From JBBQVS01 sp964250805 (GTDB taxonomy: Bacteria > Chloroflexota > Ktedonobacteria > Ktedonobacterales > Ktedonobacteraceae), in the NCBI GenBank assembly GCA_964250805.1, contig CAXUHG010000012.1, forward strand, positions 8,936-72,935: DNA of 64,000 nt, read 5' to 3'. Positions within the stretch are counted from its first letter, which is position 1. Each line of letters starts with the position of its first letter. Both the position numbers and the translations under genes were made by a program. Under the pieces are notes generated by a model that was not told where the DNA came from, did no database searches, and worked only from the letters and a program-made list of their open reading frames with translations. Positions 34,091 to 42,050 of the stretch are shown here, one piece after another.

Positions 34091-34654
34091 CTACCTTATT
34101 ATCTCCTCATGCCTGAGTCGCTCACTTTCGGCGCGAGGCGCACCACGCCTCATAGTGAGCCAGAGCATCAGGTTCCATGTATTGCGTAGGCCAATCGCAA
34201 GGCTGACCAACACAATAATTGCAATGACTAGCAACGTAAAAGGCATATCAAGCAAGAAGCCTACCGCACTTACGATTAACAGAAGGCTCACAATGCCAGG
34301 TAGCAGCGTATACCATAACCAGTGATCGCGTTCGATTTCAGTATCGTTCCGATGCACCACGCGAATACGCCACAGAACTTTGCCCGTGAGCGACAGGTTG
34401 AGAACGCCTAACACGATCAGCACAATACTGAATAGCAACGTGTTGCGCAAAGGCATAAGGAACAGGCACGAGACAAACAACACTTGCATGTAGACAAAGA
34501 GAACGGGATTTACAAAAGTGCGCGTATACTCTCTTGCCTGTTGCGCGGGAATATAGCCACCAGCCGAGATAGCAACGAACAGCAAGCCAATCAGCGTCGC
34601 GGATGCCGTTCCCGTAAGGATATAGAAGTTCTGCCAATCGTGCAAAGCAGGCAT
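34091..34654 (-). CDS. Integral membrane protein of unknown function
   Basis: A 187-residue protein with about five membrane helices: near residues 10-32 (FYILTGTASATLIGLLFVAI), 46-68, 70-90 (LLFSIVLIVLGVLNLSLTG), 112-135 (LWYTLLPGIVSLLLIVSAVG) and 137-155. Short charged loops and a basic C-terminal tail (RRGAPRAESERLRHEE) suggest the C-terminus is inside. The pattern is seen in many uncharacterised bacterial membrane proteins; I recognise no transporter or enzyme motif. Confidence 0.7.
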   Translation of the reverse strand: MPALHDWQNFYILTGTASATLIGLLFVAISAGGYIPAQQAREYTRTFVNPVLFVYMQVLFVSCLFLMPLRNTLLFSIVLIVLGVLNLSLTGKVLWRIRVVHRNDTEIERDHWLWYTLLPGIVSLLLIVSAVGFLLDMPFTLLVIAIIVLVSLAIGLRNTWNLMLWLTMRRGAPRAESERLRHEEIIR

Positions 34655-34727
34655 TATAGCACGAACCCACCTCTCTTAGGATGCCTCCATGATGGAGTGT
34701 TTTCCGTGTATATCATACAACGTAATT

Positions 34728-35786
34728 TCACGAGCCACGCGCAATCGCAAACAGACCAACAACGCCAACAATGTATAAAATAAGTACAACCAACGAGTCA
34801 ATGCCCATATTCAAAAACTGGCGACGCGGACGAAAGATGAGACCATAGATGTAGACAGCCGTGAGCAGTATGCCGAGGCTAGCAAGATAGATGTCGCTGT
34901 TCTTCGCCTGTGGCAGTGCGGATTGCCCAGAGAGGACGGTTGCTACGAGAAAGAGAACGGGCAAGAACGCGTTACCACCGAAAATATCGCTGAATGCAAG
35001 ATCATAGGCACCAACTTTAACTGATGCCAGACCCGTCGATAGCTCTGGTAGTGAGGTTGCTGCGGCAAGCACGGTTGCACCGAATAGGACGCCACTTAGA
35101 CCAATGGAGTTCGCGATGGCATTGCTGCTCTCTTCCAATACAACACCCGCAACTAGAGTAACAAGTGACGCAGTGCTAAAGACGATAACAACACGCCCTG
35201 TACTCCACTTCTCCGTCTTGCTCTCGCTGTTCTGTTTTTTATCAGGAGAATGTGTATCTGGTGCATGTCCCTTTTCTTGCCAAGGTAGATCGGTACGCGC
35301 TTTACCAACGAGCCAGATACCAACGAGCCATGTCACTAGAATAAGCACGTCGCCAGGAGCAAGGCGAGCAACGATGAGTGAAGATGGTAATTGTGTACCC
35401 ATAATCGCTATAACCAGTACGGCAACAACTAGTACTCCCTCTAGCACCAATTGTAGCGAGGCCGCACGATAACTCAACGCATCCTTTCTACGCAACCCGA
35501 ACGCATCTAAGATCACCAACACAACCGTCTGAACGCCGATACCGCCTAGGATGTTACCAATAGCGATACCAAGATTGTGTGCCAGACCAGCTGTCGCGGT
35601 AATAGCAATCTCAGGAAGATTAGTGGCGATAGCGAGGAACAGTAGCCCACCGAGAGCTTGACCAAGACCAAGGCGCGATGACAACACGTCAGAGGTATTG
35701 GAAAGCTGAATACCGGCGATCCATACGGCGACGGCACCACCAATAAAGATAAGGATGAGTGTATAAAGGGGCAACGATTGAAACAT
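34728..35786 (-). CDS. Sodium/calcium exchanger family (CaCA) transporter
   Basis: A 352-residue cation antiporter. The ATG at 35786 follows AAGG; the longer reading to 35825 is not supported. About ten membrane helices in two inverted halves, each with an alpha-repeat: LGGLLFLAIATNLPEIAITA followed by GNILGG, and LFGATVLAAATSLPELSTGL followed by SDIFGGN. The acidic residue in each N/S-L-P-E binds cation. A hydrophilic loop of about 45 residues (KARTDLPWQEKGHAPDT and on) separates the halves. It probably exports calcium or another cation against sodium or protons; the ion is not decided by sequence. Confidence 0.9.
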   Translation of the reverse strand: MFQSLPLYTLILIFIGGAVAVWIAGIQLSNTSDVLSSRLGLGQALGGLLFLAIATNLPEIAITATAGLAHNLGIAIGNILGGIGVQTVVLVILDAFGLRRKDALSYRAASLQLVLEGVLVVAVLVIAIMGTQLPSSLIVARLAPGDVLILVTWLVGIWLVGKARTDLPWQEKGHAPDTHSPDKKQNSESKTEKWSTGRVVIVFSTASLVTLVAGVVLEESSNAIANSIGLSGVLFGATVLAAATSLPELSTGLASVKVGAYDLAFSDIFGGNAFLPVLFLVATVLSGQSALPQAKNSDIYLASLGILLTAVYIYGLIFRPRRQFLNMGIDSLVVLILYIVGVVGLFAIARGS

Positions 35787-35930
35787 AAAAATACCTTGCT
35801 GATGTTTTAGAGAGTTGTATGACAATCGTTGCCATTATAGCATCTCATAAAGATTCATGAGTGCCTCATAAGGTATACTTTAGGCAACTAAACTACTTTT
35901 CTGTATATTGCATTTGGAGGCAACATATAC

Positions 35931-36470
35931 ATGAGCGAAAGCAACATTCCCGCCCAGACACGCATCGGGCATGTCCATCTAAAGGTATCGGACCTTGACC
36001 GAGCGATCTGGTTTTATCACGAAGTAATGGGCTTCGACCTGCTCTTCAACATGGGGACAGCGGCGTTCCTCTCGGCGGGCGGCTATCATCACCACATTGG
36101 TCTCAACACTTGGGAAAGTCTGGGCGGGAAACCACCGGAGATGGGAACCACTGGTCTCTATCACTTCGCCATCAACTATCCCACGCGCCGCGACCTCGCC
36201 GTTGCGCTCAAGCGGCTCCTCGACCATGAGTGGGGCATCGACGGTGCTAGCGATCATACCTCGCATGAGGCTCTTTATCTACACGACCCAGACCATAACG
36301 GCCTCGAGCTTGCCTATGACCGCGATCCCAGCTTCTGGAAAGTTATGCTCAACCCAACGCCGGAGACGATACGTACCATGAACAAACCCCTCGACTTCGA
36401 CAGTCTGCTCGCCGAACTCGACGATAAAGATGCTGAGAAGTATCTCCCGATGCTACATCGCTATCGGTAA
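35931..36470 (+). CDS. VOC-family protein (glyoxalase/extradiol dioxygenase fold)
   Basis: A 179-residue vicinal-oxygen-chelate protein with two beta-alpha-beta-beta-beta modules. Candidate metal ligands are His in RIGHVHLKVSDLDRAIWFY, His in GLYHFAINYP and Glu in NGLELAYDRD, the arrangement of catechol-2,3-dioxygenase-like proteins. The C-terminal 35 residues (MNKPLDFDSLLAELDD and on) are an added helix. GGAGG precedes the start. Substrate unknown. Its TAA stop lies in the left arm of a palindrome shared with the convergent DinB-type gene. Confidence 0.88.
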   Translation: MSESNIPAQTRIGHVHLKVSDLDRAIWFYHEVMGFDLLFNMGTAAFLSAGGYHHHIGLNTWESLGGKPPEMGTTGLYHFAINYPTRRDLAVALKRLLDHEWGIDGASDHTSHEALYLHDPDHNGLELAYDRDPSFWKVMLNPTPETIRTMNKPLDFDSLLAELDDKDAEKYLPMLHRYR

Positions 36471-36609
36471 CACAGTATGCATTTTTCAAAAAAAACCAAC
36501 ACCCCCACCTGGGGGGGGGTGTTGTGTAAATTGAATATGTGTTNNNNNNNNNNAACCACTGCCAACTTATGGTGGGTTTTTTTTTTTAAAAAATGCATAC
36601 TGTGTTACC
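36466..36609. terminator. Palindrome carrying the stop codons of two convergent genes, with gap
   Basis: GGTAACACAGTATGCATTTT (from 36466) pairs with AAAATGCATACTGTGTTACC (to 36609). The TAA in each arm is the stop of one of the two convergent genes (VOC at 36468-36470, DinB-type at 36605-36607). Ten N (36544-36553) and A/T and G runs fill the centre. It probably terminates both transcripts. Confidence 0.8.
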
Positions 36610-37081
36610 CTATGTACTCTAAAATTTCCTTTGGTAGTGGCTTATTCATAGCCTTGAGATAGACTGTCGCCTTGCCAAAGAAAATAAATAGAGCTTGAAT
36701 ATATACATCAAGCTGCAGTTCGACGGAGAGCGTGGAGCCACTTGGACGCGTCACATTGCGCTGCAAGTCCTCATCTGAGAAGGCGGAGAGAGTGGTTTTT
36801 AGCTCCTCGTCCAGCGTTTGATACCATGCTTGAAGTTGCGCAATGCTACTCTCTAAGCCAGCCTCGTCGTTATGGTACGAGAAGGCTTGCGTAAAGGTTT
36901 TCAGCGATTGAATGTACGAGTACTCGATATCGCCCATCTCCCGACACAAGGCTCCGAGCGTCGTATTCTCTCCGCCTGGGTTAAACGCTAGATCGGCATC
37001 GCTTATAGTATTTACTATCAGGAAGCGCATACCGTGCGACGCTTCGATCCAGGGCCATTTTTCTTGCATGTAACGGTTCAT
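36605..37081 (-). CDS. DinB-like four-helix-bundle protein
   Basis: A 158-residue protein starting at ATG 37081 after AAAGGAG; the longer reading to 37132 is rejected. Predicted helical throughout, with MGDIEYSYIQSLKTFTQAF, LQAWYQTLDEELKTTLSAFS and VYIQALFIFFGKATVYLKAM matching the DinB/YfiT-type bundle. The three metal-binding His residues of the typical family are not evident, so it may not bind metal. Function unknown; some relatives are thiol-dependent transferases. Converges on the VOC gene. Confidence 0.7.
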   Translation of the reverse strand: MNRYMQEKWPWIEASHGMRFLIVNTISDADLAFNPGGENTTLGALCREMGDIEYSYIQSLKTFTQAFSYHNDEAGLESSIAQLQAWYQTLDEELKTTLSAFSDEDLQRNVTRPSGSTLSVELQLDVYIQALFIFFGKATVYLKAMNKPLPKEILEYIG

Positions 37082-37251
37082 GATGTTGCTCCTTTGTCTT
37101 GTTATACATTCTACAATCTGTCCAAATACCAATTGCTATGCTTATAATAGTACATATTTTCTAAAAAGTCTAGTTTGTCACATCCCTATATACTCTGGAC
37201 GTGCTTATAAGGAGTACAACACAAACATAAAATATACTGGAGATACAAAAC

Positions 37252-38154
37252 ATGACAACCAATACTACTACTCAACCGCGTATAGGCTTTCTTGGCCTCG
37301 GCCTGATGGGAAGCTTGCTTGTAGAACGGCTGATGGAACATGGCTATACACTTGCCGTCTATGATCGCACAAAAGAGAAGACACAGGACGTAGCGCAGAA
37401 GGGTGCTACCGTTGTCGATGCGCCGCGCGACCTCGGCTCGCATGCTGATGTGATTATCACAATGGTAACGGACAACTCCGCCCTGGATGAAGTGATGTAC
37501 GCCGAAAATGGTGTTCTCGCGGGCACGCAACAGGGACGCACTACGCTGATTGACATGAGTACCGTCTCGCCGGAAACATCGCGCCACCTCTATCAACGTG
37601 CGAAAGAGCATGGCGTCGAGATGATTGACGCAGCAGTGTCGGGCAGCACCCCACAAGCAAAAGAAGGTAGCCTTATGATCTTTGTCGGCGGCGACGAGGC
37701 GACCTATCAACGATGCAAACCTATTCTTGAGGTGATGAGCAAGACAAGTTTCTACATGGGTGAGAGCGGCAAGGGCACAACCATGAAAATGGTCGTCAAT
37801 GCGTTGTTAGGTCTTGGTCTACAGGCATTTGCCGAGGCACTTGCGTTAGGTGAAAAGGCAGGTCTGGAAAAGAAACAGTTGCTCGAAGTATTGGGTCAGA
37901 CAACGGTTATCTCGCCCGCGCAAAAAACGAAGTTTGCCAATGCTGAAAAAGACGAGTATCCCGTGAACTTCGCCCTTGCCAATATGCGTAAAGACTTTAG
38001 TCTCATCATGCGCCTCGCCGCCGAACTCTCCGTCTCCATGCCCGCGACGGCAGCAGCCGAGCAGATGTACGCCGCCGCACTCGCGCAAGGACATTATGAA
38101 GATGTTTCGGTAATAATACAGTTTATGCAAGAGTTGTCGGGGATAAAAAAGTAA
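37252..38154 (+). CDS. NAD(P)-dependent 3-hydroxyisobutyrate-dehydrogenase family oxidoreductase
   Basis: A 300-residue beta-hydroxyacid dehydrogenase. Rossmann motif GFLGLGLMGSLLVERLMEHG near the N-terminus, then AVSGSTPQAKEGSLMIFVGG (substrate-binding region), catalytic Lys in GKGTTMKMVVNALLGLG, and the C-terminal helical part with FALANMRKDFSLIMRLA. Members reduce glyoxylate, succinic or tartronic semialdehyde, or oxidise hydroxyisobutyrate; the substrate cannot be told. AAGGAG lies too far upstream to be the binding site; GGAGA is nearer. Stands alone. Confidence 0.9.
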   Translation: MTTNTTTQPRIGFLGLGLMGSLLVERLMEHGYTLAVYDRTKEKTQDVAQKGATVVDAPRDLGSHADVIITMVTDNSALDEVMYAENGVLAGTQQGRTTLIDMSTVSPETSRHLYQRAKEHGVEMIDAAVSGSTPQAKEGSLMIFVGGDEATYQRCKPILEVMSKTSFYMGESGKGTTMKMVVNALLGLGLQAFAEALALGEKAGLEKKQLLEVLGQTTVISPAQKTKFANAEKDEYPVNFALANMRKDFSLIMRLAAELSVSMPATAAAEQMYAAALAQGHYEDVSVIIQFMQELSGIKK

Positions 38155-38233
38155 GGAATGAAGTGGAGGTGGAGATACATACTCATCTTTTCACCTCTGT
38201 ATTGCTTCTTTACTAACAATGTAAAATGAATGT

Positions 38234-38998
38234 ATGAACAAATATCAAAATATTCTTGACAGCCGAAACGTATCCGTTTCTGGCCTCACTATGCATTATC
38301 GTGTATCATCTCATCCCTTACCTACTAACGCTCAATCTATTGTGTTAATACACGGCCTTGCCACCTCGAACATGTATATGTTGCCGACAGCGGCACAACT
38401 TGCCTCGTCCTATCACGTCTATGTACCCGATCTTCCTGGCTTCGGCAAAAGTACGAAACCAGCACATCCGTTTAACGTCTCGCAATTAGCGGATGCACTG
38501 GCTGATTGGATGAAGGCTATTGGACTAGCACAGGCAACATTATTAGGAAATTCGTTGGGCTGTCAGGTGATTGCACAATTCGCGTTACGCTATCCAGATT
38601 GTATTGAACGCGCTATCTTGGTTGGTCCGTCCATGGACCCCAAGGCTCTTACTGCACATCAAGAAATCGTGCGTTGGCTCGTCAATGTTCCCTATGAGCC
38701 ATTTTCCCTCTTCCCGATTATGATTGGCGACTTCTTTCACGCAGGCATACGCAGAACAGCTACTACATTAAAATATGCATTACAGGATCATATTCATGAG
38801 CATTTACCGCATATGCAAGTGCCAACTCTCATTGTTCGTGGTTCTCGTGATACAGTCGTGCCGCAACGTTGGGCGCAAGAGGCCAAGAATTTACTTCCCG
38901 ATGGGCAGCTAGTTGTCGTTGCTGGAGCCGCACACGACGTGAACTACAATTCCCCTAAAGAACTGGCGCATATCGTGTGTGGCTTCATGCAAAGCTAG
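38234..38998 (+). CDS. Alpha/beta hydrolase
   Basis: A 254-residue hydrolase of the MhpC/haloperoxidase-like type. Oxyanion region VLIHGLATSN, DLPGFGKSTKP, nucleophile Ser in LLGNSLGCQVIA (an Asn precedes the Ser in place of the usual His), Asp in VRGSRDTVVP and His in AGAAHDVNYNSP. The triad is complete. Substrate unknown. The start has a weak ribosome-binding site and the ATG is the first in frame. Confidence 0.88.
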   Translation: MNKYQNILDSRNVSVSGLTMHYRVSSHPLPTNAQSIVLIHGLATSNMYMLPTAAQLASSYHVYVPDLPGFGKSTKPAHPFNVSQLADALADWMKAIGLAQATLLGNSLGCQVIAQFALRYPDCIERAILVGPSMDPKALTAHQEIVRWLVNVPYEPFSLFPIMIGDFFHAGIRRTATTLKYALQDHIHEHLPHMQVPTLIVRGSRDTVVPQRWAQEAKNLLPDGQLVVVAGAAHDVNYNSPKELAHIVCGFMQS

Positions 38999-39005
38999 AG
39001 ATACC

Positions 39006-40685
39006 TCAAAGAGCATTTTTATACGCGTCGAAAGAGGGGTATATGCGTATACATGTATCTCCTATCAGTATCTCTCGCATACCACGCTCTTTATCTATTA
39101 GTGCTAAAGGCTTATCTTTGACGAGTCTGTTGAACAATGACTGAATAGGATTAGCTTCATCAAAGCCTTTTTCATCAAGAAGGCGTAACACCTGCGCCCA
39201 TGTTCCCCATGCGGCGCGTGAGTCATGTTCAGACCCTTCAAAGAAATGCGCGAGATAGCGTCCGAGTACAAAAACGTAGACCTTCTGCGCTTTCAGATGT
39301 TTTACTTGCTTCGCATCGAGACGCTCGAGCAGGGCATTGACTCCGTTGCGTTTTCCCCACTCGATAGCAGCGACGACCTGTTTACCTGCCGCGTAGAAGT
39401 TGTCGCGTTGCCGTAGCCGTTCCTGATATGAGTATGCAAAAGGGTCCTGAGATTTTAGTTCAAAGAGGGCTAATGCTCCCGTTTTACGATCAAAGAGAAG
39501 CGCATCTATATCCGTTGTGAGAGTACCTTTTGCTCCTCTCAACTCAACGTGACCAACACTTTTTACAAAGCGTTTATCGGCAAAGAGACGGTAGACATCT
39601 TGACGGAAGACCTCCTCTCGTACCTGTGAAGCTGTATGATACTCGTAAGAATATCTGCGTTTCAATTCGCGCAGAAGAAAGAACAGTGGCTCGGTCAGCA
39701 AACCAGCAAAGGACAACAGGCGATGCTGCTCATCCAGGCGAATAAGCGGCGGCTCAGGAACATCGCTAGCTGAGTAATGATACGAGACGTTCTCAGCGTC
39801 GAGCGTATAGGCATCCAGTGCAATTCGTGCTAGCTTCTCATCTATATCAAGTGTTGTAGCGATTACCTCTACTAATTCGGTATCACTACAAACGCTACTT
39901 TCGTGCGATGCAACATAAGTCGAATGCTCATTTGAAAGTAATGTGTAGCAGTCAAAATACTTGAGAACGAGGCTCACCAGCAAAGCAAGTACATCCCTAT
40001 ATACTTGAAACGTGCAACCACCAATGACTATAGAGCCAGGATAAGTGTTGAAAGGAACCATTCTTTTGACATGGAGCATACTCAGACGCTGGTAGTAGTC
40101 GTCTATCACATTTGTTGTTGTATATAGATCGCTTATTTGCCCATTCCACTGCGTCGTTAGCCGAATAAGCTGTTGCGAAATGTGCGCCTTTTCGCTTTGC
40201 AGAGCATCCATCTCAGAGGCATACGTTTGTGCAAGTATATCTGTCCATATTGACAGGTCTTCGCGCTCACGCCATTCGGTAGGGATTTTCTTGCCCGCAA
40301 CCCAGACGTTAAAATGCGTATCGTTGCTCTGTTGCAACCGCAAAAAACCCATTTCGCAATACTCAAGAATACGATTCCCCTGAACAAGCAAACGACATGT
40401 TTGAAGTACAGTAGTAGCCCACGTATTTAATGCTTCGTCCATCATATCAATTGGAGATTGCGGTACAGAGGCAGAGAAACACAGCGAAAGTGCCTTCTGC
40501 CAACCGGAAGAGGTGAGAAATGTCGTATGTAGCTTCTGATGAGGTGTTGCAAGATAGTGCCAATTGTGCAAGTTCGCGAGAGCAAGTAAGGCACGTCGCC
40601 TATCAACGAAAAAGGTGTGTTGTAGATGAGCCTGTTGTGCTTGAAGCAGTTCTCGCAACTGCTCTTGTTTAGAAGATGTATTCAT
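39006..40685 (-). CDS. Large protein with PD-(D/E)XK nuclease-like motif
   Basis: A 559-residue protein; the ATG at 40685 follows AAAGGAG and the longer reading to 40721 is rejected. The first 350 residues are helical without a recognised domain. Around residue 390 comes a nuclease-like core: VELRGAKGTLTTDIDALLFD, then ALALFELKSQDPFAYSYQER, giving Asp and E-x-K in the spacing of PD-(D/E)XK enzymes, followed by the helix RQRDNFYAAGKQVVAAIEW. No ATPase, methylase or membrane part. It stands alone between two hydrolase genes. Possibilities are a defence nuclease or a DNA-repair factor; no partner supports either. Confidence 0.65.
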   Translation of the reverse strand: MNTSSKQEQLRELLQAQQAHLQHTFFVDRRRALLALANLHNWHYLATPHQKLHTTFLTSSGWQKALSLCFSASVPQSPIDMMDEALNTWATTVLQTCRLLVQGNRILEYCEMGFLRLQQSNDTHFNVWVAGKKIPTEWREREDLSIWTDILAQTYASEMDALQSEKAHISQQLIRLTTQWNGQISDLYTTTNVIDDYYQRLSMLHVKRMVPFNTYPGSIVIGGCTFQVYRDVLALLVSLVLKYFDCYTLLSNEHSTYVASHESSVCSDTELVEVIATTLDIDEKLARIALDAYTLDAENVSYHYSASDVPEPPLIRLDEQHRLLSFAGLLTEPLFFLLRELKRRYSYEYHTASQVREEVFRQDVYRLFADKRFVKSVGHVELRGAKGTLTTDIDALLFDRKTGALALFELKSQDPFAYSYQERLRQRDNFYAAGKQVVAAIEWGKRNGVNALLERLDAKQVKHLKAQKVYVFVLGRYLAHFFEGSEHDSRAAWGTWAQVLRLLDEKGFDEANPIQSLFNRLVKDKPLALIDKERGMREILIGDTCIRIYPSFDAYKNAL

Positions 40686-40887
40686 CTTCGCTCCTTTATG
40701 TGTGCTAGAAAAAGAGAACAATTCAAGTTGACCGATAACAAACTGCTTATCGGCACATAAAAATGCAAATTTCCTGAGTGTTCTCTAGCACACTGGCGAA
40801 GACATAAGTCGAGTTGACCTCCTCTGCTTGTAATATCAACAATATAGCATGGCTATCATGATAGGAGCAAGTCGAGTAAGTAATGCC

Positions 40888-40959
40888 TGCAGGGACCGAT
40901 TTATCACGTCCTGGTCGGCAGTCGAAATGCTCACAGAACGTGATAAATCGGTTCCTACA
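40888..40959. repeat. Palindromic element A8 (short form)
   Basis: TGCAGGGACCGATTTATCAC plus GTCC, and GAACGTGATAAATCGGTTCC plus TACA, with a loop of about 20 bases; the arms differ slightly, in part by a G-T wobble. It lies between the upstream end of the nuclease-like gene and the 3' end of a hydrolase gene. Confidence 0.88.
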
Positions 40960-41004
40960 GCCGTTTCCTCGTTGTCCATCAAGAATCTCCCTCTGAAAGC
41001 CATG

Positions 41005-41760
41005 TCATTCCCCCACATCCTCGCCATCTAGGAACGCATTAACAGCAGCATTGAATTGCTGCGGTTGATCGAACATGGCAACGTGAGCGGCATGGCGTAG
41101 TAACAGGAAGCGAGCATGGGGAAGCTCTGCACGCAATATAGGTCCAAGTTCGGGTGGCACCAGCGTATCGTTCTCGCCCCATATCAGCAAGACAGGCTGC
41201 GTAATCAGTGATATCTCTTTACTAATGTCGAGCGTGATTATGTCCCTTGTCGCCTTGAGCAGAGTGATAGGACCAGCACGAAGGCTGTCATAGGCAAGAA
41301 TAGGGAAGAATTGTGGCATAAGATAGCGTCCGGCGGTAATCAGTGGAATCGCATAGCCAAGCACATTGCGTGCGATAGATTTGAAGGATGGGCCAACCAG
41401 CACAAGCCGCTCTACAACCTCTGGATGATGAGCCGCCACCTCCATACAAATGTAGCCGCCCATCGAGTGACCAATGAAGTGCGCTCGCGTTATACCTATC
41501 GCTGTTAGCAACGCGAACAGCCACTCGCTTGCCTGTTTCAATACAAAGCGTCCGCGCTGTCGCCTCCTCGCGCCAAACCCCGGCAAGTCAACGAGATACA
41601 GCTTATGATGTTGCGCGAGACTCTGTACATTGCGCCTCCACCACAGCGTCGAACCCGACAGCCCATGTACCAGCACCACAGCCTCGCCACCTTCACCAAT
41701 CGTTTGATAGTGGACGAGGTGGTCGCCAACTTTGATGCTGTGGAGAGATAATTTTACCAC
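41005..41760 (-). CDS. Alpha/beta hydrolase
   Basis: A 251-residue hydrolase starting at GTG 41760 after GAGAGG. Oxyanion strand VVLVHGLSGSTLWW, DLPGFGARRR, nucleophile in FIGHSMGGYICM, Asp in WGENDTLVPP and His in RHAAHVAMFDQP, a complete triad. Similar in plan to the hydrolases at 22402 and 38234 but not a close copy. No neighbouring pathway. The role is not deducible beyond esterase-like chemistry. Confidence 0.88.
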   Translation of the reverse strand: MVKLSLHSIKVGDHLVHYQTIGEGGEAVVLVHGLSGSTLWWRRNVQSLAQHHKLYLVDLPGFGARRRQRGRFVLKQASEWLFALLTAIGITRAHFIGHSMGGYICMEVAAHHPEVVERLVLVGPSFKSIARNVLGYAIPLITAGRYLMPQFFPILAYDSLRAGPITLLKATRDIITLDISKEISLITQPVLLIWGENDTLVPPELGPILRAELPHARFLLLRHAAHVAMFDQPQQFNAAVNAFLDGEDVGE

Positions 41761-42050
41761 TTATGTCCTCTCGAAGAATACCTATACACCTCTCATCATT
41801 GTAAAATAATTAGCATGAACTCTTCAACAGTAACACAACAAACGAAAGAAGAGGATACTCGCACTTTACAAAAGAATTCTAGGGCTTATGTATATGCTCA
41901 ATTCATTCTCCACCTACGCTTTAAGCATGTCACGCTACACTTCCTCAATACGTACTAGCACATATAACCTTCTTGCACAGGACGTATTTTACGACCAAGA
42001 CAATACCTATCGTAGTCGTTTCAGTGGCTCCATAGAAAAGAGATAAACTT
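41761..42050. other. Intergenic region upstream of the phosphoketolase gene
   Basis: About 290 bases between a divergent hydrolase gene and xfp. It must hold the xfp promoter but no well-matched -35/-10 pair stands out. A 47-codon open frame at 41815 has no ribosome-binding site and no recognisable content. Confidence 0.35.

Noticed and set aside
41815..41958. 47-codon open frame upstream of xfp
   Set aside because: ATG without Shine-Dalgarno and no recognisable sequence; likely leader or promoter DNA.
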